A stretch of DNA of 64,000 bases, taken from NCBI RefSeq assembly GCF_901933205.1, contig NC_044573.1:83596546-83660545 (forward strand), given 5' to 3'. Positions 38,327 to 50,490 of this stretch are shown one piece after another. Position numbers and translations under genes: made by a program. Each line of letters begins with the position of its first letter. Within the stretch, counting starts at the first letter, position 1. Origin of the DNA: Camarhynchus parvulus (lineage: Eukaryota > Chordata > Aves > Passeriformes > Thraupidae). The notes under the pieces are model-generated. The model was not told the DNA's origin and ran no database searches. It saw nothing but the letters and a program-made list of their open reading frames with translations.

Positions 38327-41300
38327 AATGAAACCTTTAATTACCTTAAGACCAAATCAGAAATAGAATTACTTGGCAGCTAAAATCGAGTTTCTGTTAA
38401 TAGTCTATCCCCTGGAGGTGCTGGAACAGCAGAGATCCTGCACCTCTGACACTGTAAAAACTGTCTCCTTTTAACAAAGGTGTTGACTCATTAACTGGTT
38501 TCTTTTGCCTTCAGTTTGTTCTCTTCTTTTTAGACATTAACTTCACATAATTAATGTGAAATTAATTACACATAAAGATGAACCTGATGCATGGGAGTTT
38601 TGGTCTTTTCTTCCAGATAACTGGCAAAAACCTAGGGCCATTGTTTTCTATAGCTTGTATAAGCAGGTATCACTTTTCTGTCAATTCACAAACGCAGCAA
38701 CTTCAGTCTAGACAGTCACCTTTATAGAAAAAAAATGTACTCTGATTACAGTGAAGACCTTTACTATAACTTTCAATGGGGCTTTTCCTTTATTAATATA
38801 ATTGATTGCAAAATGATGTGTTGGAAGATATAAGAAGGCTAAGCACCAGTTAAATGTTCACAGAATGAGGATTCTTTTTTCAAGAACAAGAAAACCAGCT
38901 GATTTCCCATTTAGGGAAGTTGTCAAGTTCTGTGGGAGTGAGAAGATAGTACCTAGTAAGAACTTAATAATTTCACTGAGGGCTGCTTTATTTAGGAGTC
39001 TATCAGTGTGAAGCTGTAAACTTATGCTGAATATATTCTAATTTTCGTTGTAAATTCTGTTCATAACATGCTGTATTTTCAAGTGCCTAAGCCTTCTGAA
39101 ATAAATGGATGGAGCAGTAAACAACACTCATCTCCAACACACTGTACACATGTAGTGAACAGACAGAGTGTTGTGCTGTAGCACCATCATTTCCAGAGGA
39201 AGGAGGGTGGGTATATAGCTGAGCCAAGTTTAGCCTTCAGACCACTAAAAGCTGTCTCCTTCCATAGCCCACTGCTCACCAGCAGGGCCATGTCACAGCA
39301 CTCCCCTTTGAACCTGACAAAATATTTACACATAGATTTAATAAATTACAGCCTCAGTCCACAAAGACTTACTTGTGCACTGTGAGGAATCCCACTGAAA
39401 TATTGATAAAGTTGGCTGTCAACTTTTCTGAGAAAAAAGCTTGAAAAACTTGTTCATGATTCTGAGTGGCCATTATGAATCAAAAAATCAAATTGCTTTG
39501 AGAGAAGCAAGGTAAAGGAAACTTGTTTCCTGTGATTTTTCCATCAGAAATTTCTCTCATAACCTGTTATTCTCACTGGTCTTGTGCCTTCCTTATCCAT
39601 TTGCAGAATGAGCTGCCCCTGTGCGTGAATCTGGTGATGGAATGTTGAGTTTGGGCTATCTCTGTAATTGATGTAACAGGACAGAGAACTCTTGTTTTGT
39701 GATGTAGCCTTTCTTTTCATGGGGTACTAACTGGGAGTTCCTTTCTACTGATTTCTATGAAACTTTTCAGATCATATTTACTTTGAATGAAACCAGCCAG
39801 CCAATTCAAAACATAATATAAAAATCTCTTGTGAGCTGATGTGCAAAAGGTAAGATTACATAAAACCTCATTTCTTTAAAATTTTATGATTTGTTAATTG
39901 TAAGTTTTCCTCTAAATTTCCTTAAAATACTCTAAAGGTTACTACAATGGGTTATACCCATAATGCGCTATGGTTTATTTCAGTGAGGTTTTCATTAGGC
40001 TTGCAAGAAAGAGGAGAGGATAACTTGGCAGAAAATTGTCCAACACATGTTCCTTCTCACCCTTGAAATACATTACCTTCCCTCTGTGAATATGATTTGT
40101 GAATGAAAGGCCTTAAATCTTACCTTTCACATTAAACTACGTGATGAACCTACTGCAGTATGCAAGAGTCCAGCAAAATAGTGAAAAGGCCAGTTTACTC
40201 TTTACTGAAAGTGAAAATTCGGGAAGAATGGAATACAAAGAAATGGGAAAAGCCCACACAGGGTCTGACCACAAACTGGTATAAATCAGTTCAGTGGTCG
40301 TGTGATGGATGATGCCTTCTGTTTCAGCACATCATACCAATGTAGTAAATAGCAGACTGATGAAAGCTCTAGGCTCATTTAACACTGACAGATATGTGGC
40401 AGACATGAAATACTTGACTCCTGACCATTGCATATAAACCTAGCTTTAGGTATTAGAAAGATTTTGCAGCACCACAGACTTAGTTAAATGAAAATCTGTA
40501 TTAAGGACTAAAAGAGACAATTTAACTGCTGTTTACTAACATTAATATGTACATAATTTATTTTTAGAAATTCATTAAGTAAATGGTAAGAATCTTCTTA
40601 TTCTAAACAAATTTAAATAGACTAAATAAAAAAAAATCCATCTTTTGCAGGTCTAGAGTAACCTGCAATAAAAGCAGCATGTTCACAGCTGTTGCTTTAA
40701 ACATACATTTCTTCCAACTATTCCTAGCAAAATGTTGTAACAAAAATTATTTTCCTTTTCATTTCTAATATTAATTGTTGCTTTATACTCTTGTAATTGT
40801 CGCATAGTACTGCTATTTGTGAAATAACTGACCATTTCCACTTGGATCAGGCTGAAAACAAGAAAATAATTAATCATCTTCCATCTTCTTTACTTCTTAT
40901 GGGCTGCTTATTCCAAGAAACCATTTAAGCTGTTCAGAATCTTCTTACTATGATGGATTTGCTGTCATTTTGCTGAAATCCTCAAAATTAAACTTGTCAT
41001 ATTACTGACTGAGGCCACAGAAATGTTCCTCATTTCTGCCCACTGTTGCCACACAGTAATTGTATGGTCCTTAATTTCACCTTGGATAATTTTCACAGGA
41101 ACTGTAACTGTCTACACATACAACTGAAAGATGGTCTGAGGAGATACCTGGGATCTGACCCTTGCTAGAGACCCATTGGTAAGCCCGCCACTGGCTGCTC
41201 TCATTTGACAAACACCATTTTACTTGCTGGTAAATCTCCTAACTTCTATTCAGGTGAGACTACTTGAAGCTAAATAAAGCCCCAGAATGATAAGCATGTA

Positions 41301-42400
41301 TTCCAGGAGACAGACATAGTCTTTTCCTTTGATACCTGAAGAGACACTGGATGGAACTGTGTGAGAAAGGAGAAAGAAGGACTAGACATTCTGGGTCAAC
41401 CTGAAACACCAGTTAAGACTAACCTTCATGACTACAGCTATGAAGCAACAGCGTAAATACTAAGGCAGAATAACTTGTTCCAGCAAACATTGTTAAGACA
41501 TGTCGTTTGGTGAGGGAGGAATAAGAAAGTTCAACTGCAAACCCAAGATCTTATCATCACCTCATGGTACTTACCTGAAGCCAGCCAGAAGCAACTGAGG
41601 AACTTAAGTCCAGGACTGCATACAGTCGGTATTATTCTTACTTTTTATTCTTATGGTGCAAAACTAGGTGACACCAGTGATACTGGGCAGTAGAAGGTGA
41701 AGATCCTCAGACAGGACCATAAAGAGGCATTGACTAGACAGAGGTAGTGAAGAGAGGGAGAAAACCCCAAAGATTAAATATATTCAAGCAATGACTCAAC
41801 AGACACGCTTACAGTGCACAGAATATAAAGAGAAGCTTGCAAAACGGAAAGAGACTGAGAACTCTATGGAGTGAGCTATGGACTCAAAGAGACAAAGAAG
41901 AGGTAAAACTACAATCGGTTATTCACAGATTAACTATAGAGCCAGCAGAAGACAGAATTTGAGATTCAGATAAATTCATGACACAAATGGTTGGACCAAG
42001 CAGGAGAGACCTTGAGAGTGTCATGTATTAAAATAGAAATAAATTAGGATTAGAAAAAAAAAAGGAGAGGGTATCTTGCCTTAAATTGAATTAAAAGAAT
42101 GAGAAAAGAAGAAATAGCGAATGAATAATTGCCCAAAAGCTGTACTTGGTGTGATCCAACCAAGCAGTAGACAAGGAACAGCCAAATGTCACAGGTTTGG
42201 CATGGGAATGAGTAATATCCTGAACTTTGTCAACATGTAACAGAGCTTTTGGAGTGAAACTGAGCTATCCAATGCTACTCAACAGTGGTTGTACACCTCC
42301 AGCATTTTCATGGAATGTTCACAAACAGAAATGGGGGATAACCTTGAGAGGGACTGAGTAAAGAATCTCCAGTTTTTCTATATCACTTCCATTATCTGGA

Positions 42401-42480
42401 AAGATTCAAGCAGGCAGAAACTGATAGTTTCATTGCTGTGAAGATTCAAGCAGGCAGAAACTGATAGTTTCATTGTTGTG
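42401..42480. repeat. 40-bp tandem duplication
   Basis: Two adjacent 40-bp copies starting AAGATTCAAGCAGGCAG and ending CATTGCTGTG or CATTGTTGTG. They differ at one base (C at 42436, T at 42476), so the duplication is recent. Confidence 0.95.
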
Positions 42481-44449
42481 ATCTTCCCCATAGCTGGTAG
42501 CTCAAAGTGTAGATGGTCAGCAAATCTGAACTGTTTAAAATTTCGAGACAATCATGTGTTTCAAGGCAACTATTTTCACTGTCTGTTCTGAAGCATAAGG
42601 AGTTTATTAATTTATTTAAAACTGACTATAAGTGAAATACAAAAAGAGTTTGTGCAGATCTCCCAGTACTGAGGAAAGCATAGCAGTCTAGGTAGATGAA
42701 CATGTTATGCAATGTAAAGATATTCTGGATCCATGGCACGCATGAAAGCCTTGTAATACAGGTTTTCTAAAAGAAGTCAAGTATACTTCCTACTAGCTAA
42801 GAGAGGAAAAAGGCCTTAAACAAGCATGTTCAAAGTGCTCAGTTTAACAATTGTGATTTGCATCTAGGAATACTGCATAAGTACTTGTTGGACAAGAATC
42901 AGAAGAACTTTAAGAGTGTGTGTAAAGCATTGAAAAAACCAAGATTACACATTTGGTATTGCCATAGCATTCCTTGAGGCAAGCTCTCACAATTAGTAGT
43001 AAAGCTCCCATAGATTTGAACCCAGAATGTAGATTAGTAGGTGAAGAAGGTGTAAATTTCAGTTTGGAAAGAGAATTCAAGAAGCATGTCACGGAAATAC
43101 AGGATTACGTGACAAATCAACACAAGTTGTGCACATATGCATGAATCAATGTCTGTAAATGTCTGGGAGCTTTTCTAAAACTTTGGGAGCAGAGGGCTAA
43201 AACCTTTTGAGAAGTCAGTGAGGTCTTGCCTTTTAAATCAGCAGTAGACTTTTTATCCTCTGTTAGGAAGATTACCAGCTCAGGTTTTATTCATGATCAT
43301 ATGACTTCAACATACACTGACTACAAGTGTTTGGTACTCTGGAATTAAAATATAAATGAAAATAACCTTAGGCAGTAACTTGAGTTCCTTCATATGCTAC
43401 TTAGAGGATGACAAAGAGCTATAAAATGATCAGGGAATAGCCTCACCAGGCAGGTTTTCTTCCAATCTCCATCCCTTTTCCTTTGCTACAGATAACTTCT
43501 GGCCCCATCACACCATGTCTCCTGCAGAGAGAAAAATCCCCTCTGTTGCCACTGCAAAAGGCAGAATTCAGAGCGACTTACTGTGGACTTTTCTGCCAAT
43601 ACATGTCCAAGGCAAATGTTTACAGGAGAAACAGTTTTCTGCAATGGATGGATTATTTTGATTAGAGGTTTGAAACTCCTTCCTCAACTTGGTCCTAAAC
43701 CACATAACTCAGTGTGAATGGCAATGGAAGCACAGGTTGGCCATATTCTGTATTCCCACCGCTTACACATAAAATCCTACTGTAGTCATCCTGCACAGAC
43801 AGTAGGCTCTCCTCTGACTGAAGGTGTCACTGGCTGGCCTTGTGTCCCCATACCCATCTCCTAAGCCTACCTTTTAGGTGCTCTCACATCACCGAGAGGG
43901 GTCTAGTCTGCCTCTGGAAGCACAGGGAGCGGAAGGACTTGGGATCATGACACTTTGACTTGGGGAATAATAAAAACAAAAGTGTTAAAACTAAAGACAT
44001 TTTTAACTATCATCAGGTATCTGTGTATTTGTAAATAAAACAGAGGAGCTACTGATTTGATACCACACGCAGTATTTAATTATTGCTAAGACACTAAGGT
44101 ATGCTAAGGTTCGCCTGAACTAACTGGTACTTGTCTAAAGAGTTCCTGGGAATTGGGCATGGGTGCATTTGAAGCAGGGTTTGAAAAACCCAGTTTTCCA
44201 CAGAGAATGGCAGCACTTCCCAGTCCCCATGTGGAAACCAAGAACCTGTCAGACTGCCAGTGCAGATTTTCCAGCTCTAGTCTCTCATCACAGATAGACC
44301 CAGGTTAGGATTTCAGCTGTTCTAGGCCAATCTTCCAAGTGACAGAAATTGTGGTTTGATTTTGTCTCTTTCGGTCGCCTTTTTGAGGAATCACCTGATT
44401 TGTTGTAGGACTGAGCGTTTCCCTGGCAAAATCCAGGGTGCCTGCCAGT

Positions 44450-45560
44450 CACTGCTGTTGAAGACAAAGCACGCCAGGGCGCGGGGCTGTCACACGGCCG
44501 AGGAAGCCTCCCGCGGCAGTTTCAGTGACCGCGGGAAATTCACCCTGAGTCACTGCGATGACAACATCAGCCGTCACAAATATGAAGAGAATCATGTAGC
44601 AGAACACCATTGACATCCATTTCATAACTTGCTGCCTTTAATGAAACTGGATAATTATAGCTAAGTGTACTGGCTATGCCACCGCTGATATTTGTGTTTT
44701 ACATCGATCTCGCTGAGCAGGCCTCGCCCTCTCCGTGGAGGCGATTGTTCAGCGCTGCCCTCAAGCACAGAAAGGCGCTTCCAAAGCAACGCTCCCCCTG
44801 CCCGAGTGGTACAGCCGCGCCTCCCTCCCCCATCCCGCGGCGCCCGGTGGTTGCTGCTGACGGCGGCGCCTGCGCAGAGAGCGCCCGGGGGCTGCGGGCG
44901 GTGCTGGGGGACCGGCGGGTTGAGCCGGGTCGGGGCCTCCCCGGGCGGGTCGGACCGGGCCGGGCCGGGCCGGGCGCTCCTGGGGGAACGGGCAGGGCAG
45001 TCCCGGAGCCGGGAAGGGCCGTCCCGTCACTGCGGGCAGCGCTGTGGGTGAGGAGCTGGGTTTGTGCGTCGGGGCCGGTCCCCAGGTGTGCGTGAGGGGC
45101 TCGGCGGCCCCGGGGACTCGGGAGGGTTACGAGGGGCGTCGGTGCCGTGTCTGTGCGGGGGCGGAGGAGCTGTCACGGCCCGGCTAGAGCCAGGGCTTGC
45201 GGTAGTGGGTCGCGCTGTTCAAGGCCTGGTCGTGCCGTGGGGTTGGTGTGTTTTGCCCTGGTTTTCCCGGAGAAGATCGGGGCGGGGGGAGGGTGGCTGC
45301 TGGGACTTGGAGTCGGTCTCTCCAGCTGTGATACCGTGGGGTGGGCGAAGGGCTTTCGGGGCTCCCGGCCATCCCCCTCCTTGTAGCGGGGCACCTGCGA
45401 GCAAAGGGCAGGGCGAGTAGGTAGGTGCAGCCCGGGGGACGGTGGTGGTGGCATTTGCTGTCTGCTGAAGCACGGCGGGAGCTTCTCGCTCTGTCCTTGG
45501 TGGTCTTGGTGGCCTTTTCGCTTGCGTTCACCAGAGTCTGAAACGCACAGTGGTGCTCAG
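44450..45560 (+). promoter_or_regulatory. CLN8: CLN8 CpG-island promoter
   Basis: A CpG-dense island begins about 2 kb before the first coding exon of CLN8. Its core (44.8-45.1 kb) contains GCGCCTGCGCA at 44866-44876, a typical NRF1 site, and a run of GGGCC units at 44955-44976. No TATA box is seen, which fits a broad housekeeping promoter. Open frames of 80-140 codons on both strands are composition artefacts. The start site cannot be fixed from sequence, but lies most plausibly just after the NRF1-like site. Confidence 0.75.
44880..45047 (+). other. CLN8: Candidate CLN8 non-coding exon 1
   Basis: CLN8 in other vertebrates has a 5' untranslated first exon joined to the exon that carries the start codon. 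The acceptor of that exon is visible here at 46371-46372. The best donor in the island is GTGAGG at 45048, after GCGCTGTGG. A second possibility is CAG/GTGTGCG near 45084. The left boundary is approximate. Confidence 0.35.
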
Positions 45561-46372
45561 CACTCACAGGCTGCGGCGGGTGTGGTGGTCGTGCTCATAT
45601 CACCTATATGGTTCATAAAACGCGCTGGAGTTTAAATATTTCAGTATTATCTGGCTTTTCCCTCTCCACAAGCCTTTGTTTTTGAACTACGTTGTGTTCA
45701 GGAAGTTTCAGACAACTTGAGGCACTTAATGCTGGGCTGTTCAGCTAATTACACTGATGTTGCTAATAATATGTAATAGTGTTGCTTGTCTGCATTCCGT
45801 ACTCTTTTTCCATTTTTGAATATGGTTTTTTGGGGTTTTTTTTGAAAGAGGCTTAATGTTCAGAAACTGATTGCAGAGTCTTGTTTTGAGCTATGATCAT
45901 TACAGCCCCTTTTTGGCCTAAGTGGTCCCCCTTACTGCATTAGTTTTCTGTAATTTTATGTCCTGGATCTGTATTTGAGATTCTGAATTGCACCCAAAGC
46001 TGTAGCAAATGCTGTAAAATCAGTGTGGGAAAAGCAGGGGAGTAGGACAATAACTGTGCAATGCTGTTGAAATAAAAGTTTCATAAGTAACAAAACAGGG
46101 TTGGCTTCTTGTATTTTCTTTTCCTCTTTTTTGCCTTCCTACTTGACCATCTTCTGCTTTTGCTTCAGTGCAAACTAGTAGGGACTTCACGGGCCAGTTG
46201 TGAATCTTGTTGCTTATGTTTTTTTTATCTGTCTACCTGTCTTTGGGATGACTGTGCCTAATAGCAGCAGGACCAAAGTCATAACTGTAGTGGATGTGAG
46301 CCCTCTATGGTTTTGAGTCTATATATATGAGCGTACTTAAAAATTCACTAAATTTTTTTGTCCTTGTTCCAG
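45048..46372 (+). other. CLN8: CLN8 intron 1
   Basis: Sequence between the candidate exon 1 donor and the acceptor TTGTCCTTGTTCCAG, which ends at 46372. The first 500 bp still belong to the CpG island; the rest is T-rich. No repeat or exon is recognised. Confidence 0.55.
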
Positions 46373-46417
46373 ATGGAAGAGCTCATGCTTACTGGTTTGC
46401 ATAATAGCAGAGGCTAA
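46373..46417 (+). promoter_or_regulatory. CLN8: Upstream ORF in CLN8 5' UTR
   Basis: The exon opens directly with ATG after the acceptor AG. The resulting 14-codon frame, MEELMLTGLHNSRG, ends in TAA at 46415-46417. It is in the same frame as CLN8 and stops 51 bases before the preferred start. If the transcript is spliced as drawn, ribosomes would meet this short frame first, which could lower CLN8 translation. Confidence 0.5.
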
Positions 46418-46468
46418 ATAGGCATGAAGGAGACTATAGTGGGGATGAGAAGTGTCCAAAGAGAAGAA

Positions 46469-47011
46469 ATGAACCCTACAAATGATGATCCAGTGTTTGG
46501 GACTGTTTTTGACTGGGACTATCTCTTATGGGAAATTCGTTTGACATTTTTAGCTGCTGGTTTTTTAATCTACTTGGGAGTATTTCTTCTGTCTCACTGG
46601 TTGTCTTCTTGGAGAAGTACCACTTACCGTGCCTTGTCTGCAAAGGAGAAGGTGTTTTGGAATATGGCAGTCACACGTGGTGTCTTTGGACTTCAGAGTT
46701 GTGTTGCTGGGTTATGGGCTTTGCTCATAGATCCTGTTTTTCATGCTGACAAAGTCTATTCACAGCAAAAGTGGAGTTGGTTTAACTGTTTAATAGCAGC
46801 CGGATTTTTCTTGCTTGAAAATGTAGCAGTTCATGTGTCCAACATTATTTTTAGAACATTTGATGTTTTCTTAGTAGTTCATCATTTGCTTGCTTTTGGT
46901 GGCTTGGCTGGTTTAGTAATTAATGTGAAATCTGGACATTATCTGCCTTTGATGGGAATGTTGCTGGAGATGAGTACTCCCTCAACATGCATTTCCTGGA
47001 TGCTTCTGAAG
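46469..47011 (+). CDS. CLN8: CLN8 first coding exon (residues 1-181)
   Basis: Protein CLN8 is a multi-pass ER and ER-Golgi membrane protein of the TLC (TRAM-Lag1-CLN8) family. It loads newly made lysosomal enzymes for export from the ER, and its loss in people causes neuronal ceroid lipofuscinosis. The exon encodes a cytosolic N-terminus starting MNPTND, a first membrane segment at about residues 25-45, and the TLC domain from about residue 62. The TLC part includes [16 protein letters not shown], a paired histidine at 138-139 (VVHHLLAF) and LLEMSTP at 165-171. Arg24, altered in the human Northern epilepsy allele, is present. The start at 46469 is preferred over in-frame ATGs at 46424 and 46445 because family members begin MNP and numbering then agrees with human CLN8 throughout. 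The donor GTAAGA follows at 47012, the same codon position as in human. Confidence 0.97.
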
Positions 47012-47414
47012 GTAAGAATGTGATAATTTTCAGATTATGTTTGTAACAGTTTTCACGCGTTTCGCTTGTTCGTAGATAATCTGTGTGGTTTGTTGGGATA
47101 GTTTTTCATCAAAACTGCATTTATCCAACTGATACCTGTGTTATTGTCATACCTGCTTTTGTCATCATGGCACTTGTGCAGGCCTCCACGTCGGTTTGTG
47201 TGCTGCTGTGTGCACAGTGGGGTGGTATAGATCCATACCAAGTTTAAGATTCCATTATATATATGTGGAGTAACATTGCACTATGAGGAAAAAATGCCTG
47301 AGAGTGTTTGTATATAAAATTGCTGGGTATTTGTATTAGTTCTGTAGATTCCTCAGTTCCTTATCTTGAAGTAACAGTTTCACTTCTGCATACTTTGTGT
47401 TCTTATTTTTCTAG
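47012..47414 (+). other. CLN8: CLN8 intron 2
   Basis: A short 403-bp phase-0 intron bounded by GTAAGA and TTTTTCTAG. No feature of note is seen inside it. Confidence 0.93.
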
Positions 47415-47729
47415 GCTGGCCGTGCTAACACCTTTTTCTGGAAGGCAAACCAGTGGGTGATGATCCATCTGTTTCACTGCCGCATGATTCTTACCTACCA
47501 CATGTGGTGGGTGTGTATTTTCAATTGGAATTCTATTGTAGAAAACCTGGGACTTCTTCACTTTATTGTTTTATTCTCGGGATTATTTGCTGTTACGCTA
47601 ATACTTAACCCATACTGGACATACAAAAAAACTCAGCAACTCCTCAGCCCAACTGACTGGAACTTTGAAAATAAAGCAGTGGAAAATGGAAAATTAAATG
47701 GCGAAACACATGAAAAGAAGAGGATATAG
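47415..47729 (+). CDS. CLN8: CLN8 last coding exon (residues 182-285)
   Basis: Encodes the last 104 residues and TAA at 47727-47729, giving 285 residues in total against 286 in human. It completes the TLC domain: WKANQWVMIHLFHCRMILTY, MWWVC, two further hydrophobic membrane segments and the conserved LNPYWTYKKTQQLL. Arg204 and Trp263, both sites of human disease changes, are conserved at the same numbers. The tail ends KKRI, a KKXX di-lysine signal for return from Golgi to ER, matching KKRP in the human protein. No truncation or frameshift is present, so the gene looks intact. Confidence 0.97.
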   Translation, partial: AGRANTFFWKANQWVMIHLFHCRMILTYHMWWVCIFNWNSIVENLGLLHFIVLFSGLFAVTLILNPYWTYKKTQQLLSPTDWNFENKAVENGKLNGETHEKKRI

Positions 47730-48560
47730 CACTCAAACAACAGTTTCCCAGCAGGGTAACAGAAGAATACAATGCAAAGCCATTCTTTGCACGTGAACTA
47801 GAAGATTTTGCAAGAAGCTTATTGATGCAGTGACTCCTTGCTGGTAGCACTCTGAGTGCATCACAAGTATTGAAAAGCATTATTTGTGTTTATTATGTGT
47901 ATACATATAAGAACTTCAACCCTCATTATGAATTACACCAACAATTTGTCAGGTTGGACAGTATTTCATAATTTAGCAGTGATGTGCTCCCTAGTGGCAT
48001 GGTTTTTTTCCTGATGCTTCAGAGTGGCTTTACAGTACATCATCTATTAAGCTCAGCTTGAATCAAGTTTAGCTAGAATCCTATTTTACATATGGTAGAG
48101 ATACTGAAAATTATGTTAAATTGTGTATTAAGATCAATTATGATCCAAGTTATAGGTATGCATGGGTACCTAATTCCTGTGTGCCAGTGAATCATTCCAA
48201 GTGGCAGAACTGGTCAGTGGTAGAATGCAGTCATGGCCCAGGTTTGGGGTTTTTTTTGGTTGGTTCATGGGTTTGGGATTTTTTGGGTATTGTTTTTTGT
48301 TCTTTTTTTCTTCGAAGCACACTTAAGGAACAAACAAAATAATTGAGTGTTTGTTGTCAAAGTTGTTGTTTTCAGGTTGCCCTCAGTATGGGAGGAGTTT
48401 ATATCCACCAAAACCATGCATGTGGAGATTCATGCATTTGCCATATGTGGGGTTTGGTAGATAATTATAGTGGCCCCTTCTGGACTTTAAATCAATGCAA
48501 TACAAGTGCTAACACCAGAAGGTGACTCTGTGTCATTCTTGAAAAAAATGCTGCTTGATT

Positions 48561-48566
48561 AATAAA
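48561..48566 (+). terminator. CLN8: Proximal CLN8 poly(A) signal
   Basis: AATAAA followed within 30 bases by a T-run and a GT-rich element (TTTTTTGTATG, CCCGTGTGAGGGG), the usual layout of a strong poly(A) site. It would give a 3' UTR of about 850 bases. Confidence 0.5.
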
Positions 48567-50490
48567 TTATTTTTTTGTATGTCCCGTGTGAGGGGTCATG
48601 CAATTATTTCCACTAGTGCTTCTGTTATGGTTCTTCTCATTTTTGGGAATGCACTTCGTTTTAGATGGTTTCAGAATCTGAGGTGATTCCTTGATGGAGG
48701 AAAGCCTGTATTACCTCCTGTAGGAGTTTGGTTGTTTTAATATTTTTATTTAACTTTAAAGAACATACCAAGCAACACTAACAATCCTTTGCACTTTATC
48801 TGGCACATCACAAAAACCTTTCCTTTACCTGAGAAACTGGGTTGCTCTTTAGATAGGGACTAATGGTGATTGATGTTCTCCCACTTAAGATACTGGTTTT
48901 ATGGTTCCTGGGTGAAATGTTGGGAAGCAGATGGAGGGATAAAGATCACGATAGAAGAGAGTGACACCTAGTGGTAGGATAATGACAGGGGTATTCGTTT
49001 TGGTGCACGGAACAAATGAGATTAAAAAAAGTGGTTAATTGGAACTCTGTGTAACATGACTGCTACACAGATTTATTTCTCAAAGCATTAAGACTGGGCA
49101 AGCCCAAGCTGTGAAGAATTTTACATCAAGCAATTTTACATCATCTCTACAATTAGAGATTTTGTGAACTGATCTGTGGTGGAGCATATTGTTTTAAATG
49201 TGTGAGGGGAGCACTCTTTGGTGTAAACAGCCCCATTTTGGTGGGAATGTCTTTGATTTGTTCTGAGTGAAGGGAGTGGTTGGGTTGCTGTGTTCCCTAA
49301 TTCACTCTGTATGAGCAGAGAGTTGAATTGCTGTTCTGTGATGGGGAGGAATCTTCTTACTTTAGGTCACAAATACATAGGCAGATCTTGTTGATAATGA
49401 TGAAGTGGTGAATATCTGAAATTGCCCATTCAAAACCAGGCTGAGAGGGTCACAGTAATTTTACACAACAGCCCTGTCTGATACTGTGCTGATATTTAAT
49501 AGATAAAATCTAAATTTCGAGTGATCTTCTTATTTTTAAGCTGGGCAGAATGAAGTTGCAGTGTTACCTGCCTGGGCACCATCCTATGGTAAAAAGGGTT
49601 CTCAAAAGTTTGAAATGGTGTACCTGTCTCAAGCAGTTGTATGTGGGAGAGTAATGTTAACAGTACTTTGGAAGAAACCAGAGGGAATAATTCCTTGGCT
49701 ATGGAAAAATTATCTGAATGCATATCTTGCAGAATCCAAACCTCACTTGCAGATCCAGGGAGAAAGGCAGAGAATAAGTCATCAGGTATCAGAATGATGA
49801 TGTACTCTATGAAGCTTAAAACTTGAAGGTTTGGATTCAATAAAACAAGGTAATAATTTTTAAAATCCCAGCCACAGAATTCTGAAGAATCCTAATAGAA
49901 AATGGAAATATCAGAAGTTTGGGATGGGTGTGTAATTCTCATAGTGGCTGGCTAAAGAATGTGAAGTTCCTATGTGCTAAAATAAAAGAATACTGAGGGT
50001 GGGGGTTAGTGGTGAATTGAGACTGAAAAAAGGCAGGTGGAAATTTATGTCATAGCACCTGATGTCTAAAGTTTAATATTTTATATTATTAATGTGTATA
50101 ACTTTATTAATTGAATTTTAAATCTTTCATTAAAATTATGTTTTTAACATCATAATGCAGTTTTTTTAGTTTGCATCCTAGTTTTTTCACAAAAAGACTG
50201 TAAGGGTTTGCATGTCTTAACTATATAATGAATGATACTTTAGAGACCCTGTGTACCTAAACACTGGTAGACCTGCTAGAACAAGAAAGCTATGCAATAA
50301 AGCAAATACCAGCACTTATTTTATTTCTGTTGGTTTAAGAGTACTTTACAGTCCAGCTAGAAATACAACACAACAAGAATACAGACAACCTTTCTTCTTC
50401 ATCCTTTTCATGGCCTTTTCATGTGTTGGAGTTGCCAGTTTTGTTACACAGAGCCTCTTTTTTTATACTTGAGTATAAAAGGAGCTTTTA

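Larger units (their letters stand above)
28461..44450. other. Intergenic region upstream of CLN8
   Basis: AT-rich sequence between the orphan CpG island and the CLN8 promoter. It contains a CR1 fragment, a songbird-type SINE, a 40-bp tandem duplication and a strong short hairpin, each listed separately. No coding exon or RNA gene can be supported. Confidence 0.6.

Noticed and set aside
42401..42480. Start of a CRISPR-like array
   Set aside because: Two directly adjacent copies with no spacers, in a bird genome; it is a simple tandem duplication.
44676..45567. Open frames of 118-139 codons in the CLN8 CpG island
   Set aside because: GC-composition artefacts in the promoter and 5' UTR of CLN8.
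46424..46468. Use of the first in-frame ATG as the CLN8 start
   Set aside because: Family members start at MNP, and only that start keeps numbering equal to human at residues 24, 204 and 263. Kept as a possible alternative start.
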